A DNA stretch of 12,568 nucleotides from Leptospira bandrabouensis. GTDB taxonomy: Bacteria > Spirochaetota > Leptospiria > Leptospirales > Leptospiraceae. The notes below the pieces were generated by a model, which saw nothing but the letters and a program-made list of their open reading frames with translations, did no database searches and had not been told where the DNA came from. The stretch is from contig NZ_RQHT01000008.1 in NCBI RefSeq assembly GCF_004770905.1, forward strand, positions 1-12,568. The letters run 5' to 3'. The translations under genes and the position numbers were made by a program. Shown piece after piece: positions 6,591 through 12,399 of the stretch. Every line of letters begins with the position of its first letter. The first letter of the stretch is position 1.

Positions 6591-6608
6591 AGCGACGTCC
6601 GTGTCGCT
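6591..6608 (+). other. Small hairpin after the cassette 7 antitoxin
   Basis: AGCGAC-GTCCGT-GTCGCT is a 6-bp perfect stem just after the stop codon. No T-tract follows. The preceding AAC makes AACAGCGAC, identical to the opening of the repeats, so this could be a decayed fragment of a recombination site; the similarity is short and may be chance. Confidence 0.4.
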
Positions 6609-6622
6609 CCCCAAACCTTCGC

Positions 6623-6785
6623 ATAACAGCAACTAACCGCTGCGCTTCGGGACTTGCGCCCTCGCTTGGTCTGCGACACATAGGCTTCTGGCACTCCCCT
6701 TGCCTACGCAAGTGTCGTGGCCAGTCCCTAACGTCCCGTTACCGGGACTCAGGGCCAGCCTACGTCGGTTAGTCTAATTCGTTAT
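6623..6785 (+). repeat. attC-like repeat 7 (end of cassette 7)
   Basis: ATAAC (6623-6627) to GTTAT (6781-6785); crossover G6781|T6782. L arms AACTAACCG/CGGTTAGTC, the first pair being A/C on + and a T-G wobble on -. It is the only copy whose spacer before GTT reads TAATTC instead of TAGTTC. GTC-TGC-GAC, ACATAGGCT/AGCCTACGT, CTTGC-CTAC-GCAAG and a GTCCCG/CGGGAC hairpin are present. Outer stem of cassette 7 is the longest: GTTATGCGAA, A/C at 11, GTTTGGGGA (20 nt). Confidence 0.9.
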
Positions 6786-6810
6786 ATGCAATGCCCTAGA
6801 ACAATATACT

Positions 6811-7959
6811 ATGAACGAATTCCAACAAGTTCTATATAACCAAATAGAAAAGATACAAGCTTCCAACTTACCCAGTCATGTTAAGAAGGTTGTTTCTGCT
6901 GTGTCTCTTTGTAGAACTAATGCTATGAAGGGAAGAGTCTACTCTTGTCCAACTGGACACTTCTCTGTCTTTATGAGAGAATCCTGTAACAATAGATCAT
7001 GTCCTACTTGTCAATCAGAGAACAAAAGAATTTGGAACATTAATACAAAACAAAAAGTTACTAACTCTACGCATTATCATTTGGTCTTTAAGTTACCTTC
7101 TTTTCTATATCCTTACATTTTAACTCATTACAAAGACTTTATAGAAATACTCTTTGAAGCTTCTTCAAAAACAATTCATACTTTAATTAAGTATTCATTC
7201 GATCTTACTCCTACTCCGGCTTTTATTTCTGTTTTACATACGCACGGTGATCAATACCAACTTCACCCTCATATTCATGTTATTCTTAATTCGATTACTC
7301 TATCAAAGAAACAGGACAAACTTCTATTTCTTGATGAGGCTTTATTCAAACTAGATAATTTTAATTCTGTATATAATCATATACTCAAAAAAGAATTAAT
7401 CAATCTTTACAAGAAGAATCCTGAACTCGGAATTCAGTTCAAAGAAAACATTAATAATTTCCATAATGAGAATATCTTCATTTCTAATAAATATGACTCC
7501 CCATTTCCAATCATTGACTACCTTTCAAAAACTATAAAAGGAAATGCTCTCGATCTTAATCAGGTTGAATTTTTAATAAATGGTTCCACACAAATTCATA
7601 AAAAAGATAAAACTTTCTCTTTTTCTAACGATGAATTCGTAAATCGTTACATCAAACACATCATTCCTCAAAACATTAAATCTATTCGGTATTCTGGATT
7701 CTACAGCTCCGCTTCTAAAGAAAAATATCTTATCGTTAACAGCCTATATAACCTTAATCTCCAATTAGAAGCTATTAACAACAATCCTGACCTGCAATTT
7801 GATGACGTGTCTCACAAAATACATAAATCTTGTCCTATCTGTAATCAAACTATGATTCTTCGAGAAGAAGTTGACGAATTCAAAGTACCTGACATTGTCT
7901 ACATCAAATTTGGGAAGGATCCTCCTACTGAAGATCTTTTTACAAAACTTGTTGCTTAG
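6811..7959 (+). CDS. IS91/ISCR-like HUH transposase, single-tyrosine variant
   Basis: A 382-residue transposase of the IS91 type (rolling-circle HUH nuclease). Residues 34-67 form the N-terminal zinc-binding region (Cys34, CPTGH at 46-50, Cys59, CPTC at 64-67). The HUH metal site is LHPHIHVIL (151-159), with His154 and His156. The candidate nucleophile is Tyr237 in IIDYLSKTIKG; where Y2-type IS91 enzymes have a second tyrosine four residues on, this has Thr241, as in one-tyrosine (ISCR-like) relatives. FVNRYIKHIIP (276-286) and IRYSGFY (292-298) match the usual C-terminal conserved block, and a CPIC motif (341-344) lies near the end. Length is typical. It sits alone in cassette 8 with no own terminal repeats that I can see beyond the cassette arms, so it may be a passenger or may act on the folded repeats. 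ATG 6811 lies 30 nt after the junction without a Shine-Dalgarno sequence. Confidence 0.88.
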   Translation: MNEFQQVLYNQIEKIQASNLPSHVKKVVSAVSLCRTNAMKGRVYSCPTGHFSVFMRESCNNRSCPTCQSENKRIWNINTKQKVTNSTHYHLVFKLPSFLYPYILTHYKDFIEILFEASSKTIHTLIKYSFDLTPTPAFISVLHTHGDQYQLHPHIHVILNSITLSKKQDKLLFLDEALFKLDNFNSVYNHILKKELINLYKKNPELGIQFKENINNFHNENIFISNKYDSPFPIIDYLSKTIKGNALDLNQVEFLINGSTQIHKKDKTFSFSNDEFVNRYIKHIIPQNIKSIRYSGFYSSASKEKYLIVNSLYNLNLQLEAINNNPDLQFDDVSHKIHKSCPICNQTMILREEVDEFKVPDIVYIKFGKDPPTEDLFTKLVA

Positions 7960-8039
7960 CTTGACTCAAATTTGGACTATTAAATTCCTTAGAGAAAAAA
8001 AATAGGTAACAAATCAAAATCAAGCCAAGGGCACTGCAT

Positions 8040-8199
8040 ATAACAGCACCTTAACGCTTCGCTTCGGCACTTCGGCCTCGCTTGGTCTGCGACACATAGG
8101 CTTCTGGCACTCCCCTTGCATACGCAAGTGTCGTTCCAGTCCCTAACGTCCCGTTCCGGGACTCAGGGTCAGCCTACGTCGTTAAGGCTAGTTCGTTAT
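8040..8199 (+). repeat. attC-like repeat 8 (end of cassette 8)
   Basis: ATAAC (8040-8044) to GTTAT (8195-8199); crossover G8195|T8196. L arms ACCTTAACG/CGTTAAGGC (first pair A/C on +, wobble on -). The outer G-rich helix uses GGC/GCC instead of GGG/CCC. GTC-TGC-GAC, ACATAGGCT/AGCCTACGT and CTTGC-ATAC-GCAAG are present. Outer stem of cassette 8: GTTATATGCA, A/C at 11, TGCCCT (17 nt); the unusual ATATGCA core is mirrored exactly at the cassette end. Confidence 0.9.
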
Positions 8200-8215
8200 A
8201 CGCCATAAACTGAAA

Positions 8216-9136
8216 ATGACCATTAATATAAATAAATTACAAAGTTTTTTCTCTGCGATAGAAAATGATTCAATAGAAACTCGTGTTTACGATGGTGCAG
8301 AAAAAAATCTAATTATTATTTTTAAGTATCCAAATGCTTTTAGACCAAATACTATCTTTGAAGATCAAAACTTAGAAACCATTATTAGATTTAGGATTTC
8401 AGAAAAAGAGAATTCAATCGCATCTTCTCTAAAAAAAATAACAATTGAAATAAACTTTTGGAAACGATTATTAGGGGAAAATCTTGGAAAATATTCAGAT
8501 ACTTTCCAAAAGAGAGAAAATGAAAAATACCCTCTCAATATGAATATAACCGATTTTTACTATGATAGTTTTTCAAATCAGATTTTCTTAGACGACAGTC
8601 CGAAAAATGCTCAAAATTTAATTCAATATCTTTTAAATTACCACTTTCGAAATACAAAACTTATTTCTGGGTTAACAATTCGTTACAAATTTTATAAAAA
8701 GAAAAAATTAACAGAACTATATAGAACTTTACTTGATATGTCACTCTTTCTAGAATACATTTTTTTTGGGAGCAAAACGACCATAATACAAGAGAGAAAT
8801 AAACGGAATTTTGATATACTTGATCAGCGAAAATCGGAAGCGAAGAAAGAAAAAGAAGAAGGTAGAGAAATTGAAATTTTAGGCATTTCAGGAATGAAAA
8901 TAAAGCTGTGGGACTTGAGCTCTTACTCCTTTTTGCAAATCTTAATATTTCTTATTTCAAATCATTTCAATTTTTCTATTTTTAAAGAGATTTATAACTC
9001 AACCTTACTTTCCCTCTTCTATGTTATCTTGACGTTTAATCTTTATAGTTTGTTAATTCGGAGGTTAATTAATAGGCTAAGTAATTTCTTATGGAAAAAT
9101 TATACTAAAAATGCTTTCAAAATTATCGAGTTTTAG
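8216..9136 (+). CDS. Unknown protein with C-terminal membrane segments
   Basis: A 306-residue protein that I cannot assign. Residues 1-190 are soluble and mixed alpha/beta; residues about 192-220 are strongly charged (QERNKRN, then QRKSEAKKEKEEGRE) and may be a linker or coiled coil. Two hydrophobic segments follow, about 238-256 (SFLQILIFLISNHFNF) and 263-281 (TLLSLFYVILTFNLYSLLI), then a basic tail. This suggests a cytoplasmic sensor or effector domain anchored by a C-terminal hairpin, a layout also seen in some membrane-acting defence proteins, but there is no motif to support that. ATG 8216 is only 21 nt after the junction and lacks a Shine-Dalgarno sequence. The stop (9134-9136) runs into the terminal inverted arm. 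Confidence 0.72.
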   Translation: MTININKLQSFFSAIENDSIETRVYDGAEKNLIIIFKYPNAFRPNTIFEDQNLETIIRFRISEKENSIASSLKKITIEINFWKRLLGENLGKYSDTFQKRENEKYPLNMNITDFYYDSFSNQIFLDDSPKNAQNLIQYLLNYHFRNTKLISGLTIRYKFYKKKKLTELYRTLLDMSLFLEYIFFGSKTTIIQERNKRNFDILDQRKSEAKKEKEEGREIEILGISGMKIKLWDLSSYSFLQILIFLISNHFNFSIFKEIYNSTLLSLFYVILTFNLYSLLIRRLINRLSNFLWKNYTKNAFKIIEF

Positions 9137-9146
9137 TTTACGGCGT

Positions 9147-9305
9147 ATAACAGCGACTTAACGCTTCGCTTCGGCACTAGGCCTCGCTCGGCCTGCGGCA
9201 CATAGGCTTTCTGTCACTCGTTTGCATTCGCAAACTACGTGCCAGTCCCTAACGTCCCGTTCCGGGACTCAGGGTCAGCCTACGTCGTTAAGGCTAGTTC
9301 GTTAT
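9147..9305 (+). repeat. attC-like repeat 9 (end of cassette 9)
   Basis: ATAAC (9147-9151) to GTTAT (9301-9305); crossover G9301|T9302. L arms GACTTAACG/CGTTAAGGC with one A/G mismatch. The mini-hairpin is GCC-TGC-GGC, a third compensated version. Inner hairpin GTTTGC-ATTC-GCAAAC; ACATAGGCT/AGCCTACGT; GTCCCG/CGGGAC. Outer stem of cassette 9: GTTATACGCC, A/C at 11, TAAACT (17 nt). Confidence 0.9.
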
Positions 9306-9339
9306 GCGCAAGCCATTAAAAATAAGCTAAAAATTCAAT

Positions 9340-10458
9340 ATGGACGATAACACTTTTCAACAATTTCTATATCTTTCTGAAGGCGAATCCCTAGATTTTA
9401 AGAGAGATCAATATAAAATTTCGAAATCATCTGAAGATGAAAAATCTGAATTTGTGAAAGATATAGTCGCAATGGCAAATTCATGGAGAAAAACCGATGC
9501 TTTTATAATTCTAGGAATAAAAGAAAACAATATAAAACCAAATACACTATTTGGAATTACTGATCATATTGATGATGCAACTTTTCAACAAATATTAAAC
9601 TCAAAAACAAATAGACCATGTAAATTTAGTTATGAAACTTACACCTATCAAGATCTTACTTTTGGAATATTTAGAATACCTGTTCAAGATAGACCAATTT
9701 ACCTTAAAAAAAATTTTGGGATACTAAAGCCCGAAGTTGTCTATGTCAAAAGAGGCTCATCTACTGCTGAGGCAAGTATAGACGAAATCAGTAAAATGGG
9801 CCTCTCACTTCAGGAAGAGAACAAAAATCCAATATTAAATTTAGCATTTTTTGACCCGGAATCAGAAAATAATCTTGGCACACAAATTAAATGCAAAACT
9901 CAACCGTATTTGATATTAGATGAAATTCCAAGTTATTTCGAAAAAGAAGAAATGTTTTTAGCATTCAGTGTTAATAGAAAGTATTATTGGGAGCTATATT
10001 CTTATTCTAATTTTAATTTTAAGTTTTCAAAAATTCATTTCATATTAGAAAATTCCGGCAACAGCGAAGCTAAGAATATCAAAATAGAAATTGATATATT
10101 GGACAAAGATATTGATATAATTCAAAATGGAGACGAACCTATTGAACCAGAAAAGTATAATTCAAGTACTTATCGCAAAATACCAACTATCTCCTCAAAG
10201 GATGAAATTGAATTAAAAATTAGCAAAAACAAAATCACAATATCTTCTACTATTGCAAATATTCACGCAAAAGATTCAATTCAATTGGAAGGGAATGTTT
10301 ATATTAACCCACGTATAAGTCGTGTAATAAATCTAAATTGCAAAATTTATTGTGACAAAATTGAAAAACCTTTCGAACAAAAAATGGAAATTCAATTTAA
10401 TCAGAGTATGCGAAATATATGTTGGGAAGATTATAAAAAAGAAATTATTGATAATTAA
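9340..10458 (+). CDS. AlbA_2/Schlafen-type putative ATP-binding-domain protein
   Basis: A 372-residue protein whose first 155 residues match the AlbA_2 (Schlafen-like, 'divergent AAA') domain: ESLDFK (16-21), KDIVAMANS (40-48), FIILGI (55-60), FRIPV (111-115) and VYVKRGSSTAEAS (134-146). Members of this family are often annotated as ATP-binding or transcriptional regulators, and some Schlafen-type proteins act as RNases or in phage defence. Residues about 190-372 are a separate, beta-rich module of unknown type (IHFILENSGNSEAKNIKIEI at 226-245 resembles an immunoglobulin-like strand pattern). No usual C-terminal winged helix is seen. ATG 9340 lies 38 nt after the junction; no promoter or Shine-Dalgarno sequence. 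The N-terminal family is firm; the role is an inference. Confidence 0.85.
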   Translation: MDDNTFQQFLYLSEGESLDFKRDQYKISKSSEDEKSEFVKDIVAMANSWRKTDAFIILGIKENNIKPNTLFGITDHIDDATFQQILNSKTNRPCKFSYETYTYQDLTFGIFRIPVQDRPIYLKKNFGILKPEVVYVKRGSSTAEASIDEISKMGLSLQEENKNPILNLAFFDPESENNLGTQIKCKTQPYLILDEIPSYFEKEEMFLAFSVNRKYYWELYSYSNFNFKFSKIHFILENSGNSEAKNIKIEIDILDKDIDIIQNGDEPIEPEKYNSSTYRKIPTISSKDEIELKISKNKITISSTIANIHAKDSIQLEGNVYINPRISRVINLNCKIYCDKIEKPFEQKMEIQFNQSMRNICWEDYKKEIIDN

Positions 10459-10485
10459 ACTAGATCATTACATAATGGCCAGCGC

Positions 10486-10645
10486 ATAACAGCGGGGAAA
10501 CGCTGCGCTTCGGCTCTTACGGCCTCGCTTGGGCTGCGCCACATTCCCTTTCTGTCACTCGTTTGCATCCGCAAACTCCGTGCCAGTTCCTAACGTCCCG
10601 TCCGGGACTCAGGGTCAGGGAACGTCGTCTCCCCTAGTTCGTTAT
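10486..10645 (+). repeat. attC-like repeat 10 (end of cassette 10; second subfamily)
   Basis: ATAAC (10486-10490) to GTTAT (10641-10645); crossover G10641|T10642. L arms GGGGAAACG/CGTCTCCCC and middle helix ACATTCCCT/AGGGAACGT as in repeat 5; GGC-TGC-GCC; GTTTGC-ATCC-GCAAAC. The normally invariant AGTCCCTAACG reads AGTTCCTAACG. Outer stem of cassette 10: GTTATGCGC, mismatches at 10 and 11, then GCCATTA (18 nt). Confidence 0.9.
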
Positions 10646-10677
10646 GCGAAAATGCTCAAATCTATCAAGGAAACACT

Positions 10678-11319
10678 ATGAATTTAGAAATTGATGAAAA
10701 TAGCTTTTTCAACTCCATAGACAAGGAAAGCTTAGTCAACTTAGGTGAAGTATTAATCGACCTCAATCTTTCTGAAGGTATTATAAAAGATATTCCTATT
10801 CTTTCCACTTTTCTATCAGCTAGAAAATCGGTTCTCGATATAAGAGATAAACTTTATCTAAAGAAAATTCTGAAATTTCTCCATAATTTATCAATCGTTG
10901 AAACAAAAGATAGAGAATCATTTATTAAAAAGATAAATTCCGATTCAAAAATCAAAGAATTAATCTCTTCAAATATTTTATTATTATTGGATAAAATCCA
11001 TGAAATAGATAAATCAAACTTAATTTCAGTAGCTTTAATTGAATTTATTGAAGAAAAAATAAAAATAGAAGAATTTGAATTAATTTTGAACGTAATAGAA
11101 AAATCTCCATTGGTAGATTTGTTAAGGCTTCCAAAATTAAATAACTTTGATATTGCCTTTAATGACAGTATTTTTGATAGATTATTCACTGCAGGTTTAT
11201 ATCGTTTCACACACGCTTCTGGTACATTAGGAGGTGGAGGAACTGGTTATAGCCCAAATGAATATACTCATATAATGATCAGAATTATCGAAAGAGCGAA
11301 AATAAATGATTTAGAGTAA
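10678..11319 (+). CDS. Unknown helical protein with Gly-rich C-terminal loop
   Basis: A 213-residue, mostly helical protein. Residues 29-75 (GIIKDIPILSTFLSARKSVL at 34-53, then LYLKKILKFLHNL) resemble the start of an uncharacterised bacterial family whose members continue with a helical repeat like FIKKINSD...LLLLLDKIHEIDK (82-112), as here. The C-terminus has a distinct glycine-rich stretch (SGTLGGGGTGYSP, 181-193) before a final helix. The segment 34-47 is hydrophobic enough to touch a membrane but no clear transmembrane helix is present. AAGGAAA (10667-10673) lies 4 nt before ATG 10678, one of the few good ribosome-binding sites among single-gene cassettes. Function unknown. Confidence 0.78.
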   Translation: MNLEIDENSFFNSIDKESLVNLGEVLIDLNLSEGIIKDIPILSTFLSARKSVLDIRDKLYLKKILKFLHNLSIVETKDRESFIKKINSDSKIKELISSNILLLLDKIHEIDKSNLISVALIEFIEEKIKIEEFELILNVIEKSPLVDLLRLPKLNNFDIAFNDSIFDRLFTAGLYRFTHASGTLGGGGTGYSPNEYTHIMIRIIERAKINDLE

Positions 11320-11334
11320 AATTCGCATCTTCGC

Positions 11335-11495
11335 ATAACAGCGACTAACCGCTTCACTTCGGGACTTACGCCCTCGCTCGGTCTACGACACATAGGCTTT
11401 TGTCACTCCTCTTGCTTACGCAAGCGTCGTGCCAATCCCTAACGTCCCGTTCCGGGACTCAGGGCCAGCCTACGTCGGTTAGTCTAGTTCGTTAT
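11335..11495 (+). repeat. attC-like repeat 11 (end of cassette 11)
   Basis: ATAAC (11335-11339) to GTTAT (11491-11495); crossover G11491|T11492. L arms GACTAACCG/CGGTTAGTC; mini-hairpin GTC-TAC-GAC (loop changed, stem kept); ACATAGGCT/AGCCTACGT; CTTGC-TTAC-GCAAG; GTCCCG/CGGGAC. Outer stem of cassette 11 is the shortest: GTTATGCGAA, A/C at 11, ATGC (15 nt). It resembles repeat 4 in its interior (TTCACTTCGGG, CCAATCCC), suggesting common descent of these two copies. Confidence 0.9.
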
Positions 11496-11583
11496 ACGAC
11501 ATGAGCAAAATTCTTACTTTCTTACAAAAAATTAAACAAAACTGAGAATTATAAAATTAAAAATATTTAAAAAGTAATCAACA

Positions 11584-11626
11584 GCAACTATTTTTTAGTT
11601 GCAAATTAATCTACTATTTGTAATTT
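11584..11626 (+). promoter_or_regulatory. Promoter and palindromic operator of hicAB
   Basis: GCAACTA (11584-11590), TTTTT, TAGTTGC (11596-11602) is a perfect 7-bp inverted repeat. Its right arm runs into TTGCAA (11599-11604), a -35 candidate; TAATTT (11621-11626), 16 bp further, is the -10 candidate. Transcription would start about 11632-11634, next to GTG 11635. The dyad is a plausible HicB operator. Confidence 0.6.
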
Positions 11627-11634
11627 AAGAGTAA

Positions 11635-11895
11635 GTGTCCAAAAAAGATAAAATATTAGCCAGAATATTATCTAAACCTAAAGATTTCACATATGATGAA
11701 CTTAGAAAACTTTTAAATGGTTTTGATTATAATGAAGACAATTCAGGAAAATCTTCAGGCTCAAGGGTAGCATGGATACACGAAAAAGGAAAACATGTAA
11801 TTCGGCTCCACAAACCGCATCCTGGAAATATATTAAAATCATACCAAATTCATCAAATTATAGATGAACTAAAATCTGAAGGATATATAGAATGA
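11635..11895 (+). CDS. hicA: HicA-family mRNA interferase toxin
   Basis: An 86-residue HicA toxin with a double-stranded-RNA-binding-like fold. The C-terminal signature RLHKPHPGNILKSYQIHQII (57-76) is typical of a HicA subfamily. The classical catalytic GSH is replaced here by GSR (42-44) with several other histidines (54, 59, 62) available; as I recall, relatives of this subfamily share the SGSR form, so this is not necessarily a loss of function. The GTG start at 11635 lies at the predicted transcription start and lacks a Shine-Dalgarno sequence. The stop overlaps hicB by 4 nt (ATGA). Confidence 0.88.
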   Translation: MSKKDKILARILSKPKDFTYDELRKLLNGFDYNEDNSGKSSGSRVAWIHEKGKHVIRLHKPHPGNILKSYQIHQIIDELKSEGYIE

Positions 11896-12245
11896 AAGAT
11901 CTAATGGAATATAAAGGTTATCTTGGTTCAGTGCATTTTGACTCGGAAGATGAAATTTTCTATGGAAAAATCGAAGGAATTGAAGATCTAGTTTCATTTG
12001 AGGGAAAATCTGTAAATGAAATCAAAAAGGCGTTCATCGAATCGGTTAATGACTATCTAGAATTATGTATAAAAGCAAAAAAAGATCCAGAAAAATCATT
12101 TAAAGGTTCTTTTAATGTAAGAATACCAACTGAACTTCACAGAAGAGCATATCGAAAATCGTTAATTGAAGGAATTTCTTTAAATCAATTTGTTCAAAAA
12201 GCAATAGAAAAAGAAATTAAGGAAGAAAGAGCTCACGTCGCATAA
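11892..12245 (+). CDS. hicB: HicB-family antitoxin
   Basis: A 117-residue HicB antitoxin. Residues 1-68 form the partial RNase-H-like domain (YKGYLGSVHFDSEDEIFYG at 7-25, GIEDLVSFEGKSV 29-41, DYLELC 54-59), and residues 70-112 a ribbon-helix-helix DNA-binding domain (GSFNVRIPTELHRRAYRKSL, then GISLNQFVQKAI). AAGGA (11879-11883) lies 8 nt before ATG 11892. The final codons and the TAA stop (12243-12245) fall inside the recombination-site arm: the stop is part of the ATAAC core, so integration state and reading frame are linked at this end. Confidence 0.92.
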   Translation: MKDLMEYKGYLGSVHFDSEDEIFYGKIEGIEDLVSFEGKSVNEIKKAFIESVNDYLELCIKAKKDPEKSFKGSFNVRIPTELHRRAYRKSLIEGISLNQFVQKAIEKEIKEERAHVA

Positions 12246-12399
12246 CAGCGACGAAACGCTGCGCTTCGGGACTTACGCCCTCGCTTGGTCTACGACACAT
12301 TCCCTTTCTGTCACTCGCTCGCATACGCAAGCTACGTGCCAGTCCCTAACGTCCCGTCGGGACTCAGGGTCAGGGAACGTCGTCTCCCCTAGTTCGTTA
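12242..12399 (+). repeat. attC-like repeat 12 (end of cassette 12; second subfamily, mismatched L arm)
   Basis: ATAAC (12242-12246) to GTTA (12396-12399); crossover G12396|T12397. The right arm CGTCTCCCC and the middle helix ACATTCCCT/AGGGAACGT are of the repeat 5/10 type, but the left arm reads GACGAAACG, leaving a C/C mismatch in the L helix. Mini-hairpin GTC-TAC-GAC. Outer stem of cassette 12: GTTATACGACATGAGC against its end, with A/C at positions 6 and 11 (16 nt). Confidence 0.88.

Noticed and set aside
6623..8199. Complete IS91 element with its own ends around the transposase
   Set aside because: I see no oriIS/terIS-like ends other than the cassette arms and repeats shared with all other cassettes.
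10854..11210. 118-codon frame on the - strand
   Set aside because: Antisense to the cassette 11 gene, low-complexity Ser/Ile/Phe-rich product, no start signals.
1..12399. CRISPR array
   Set aside because: The repeats are about 160 bp, imperfect and separated by about 700-1250 bp coding segments; there are no short uniform spacers and no cas genes.
1..12399. Repeats as rho-independent terminators or a transcribed structured RNA from the + strand
   Set aside because: No T-tracts follow the hairpins, and the conserved mismatches are A opposite C on + but wobble pairs on -, which favours a bottom-strand DNA fold. A secondary effect on transcripts remains possible.
1..12399. Scattered REP/MITE-type repeats inserted between ordinary genes
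   Set aside because: All copies share one orientation and regular alternation with single genes, and the inverted ends match within cassettes rather than across each repeat, which a simple insertion would not give.
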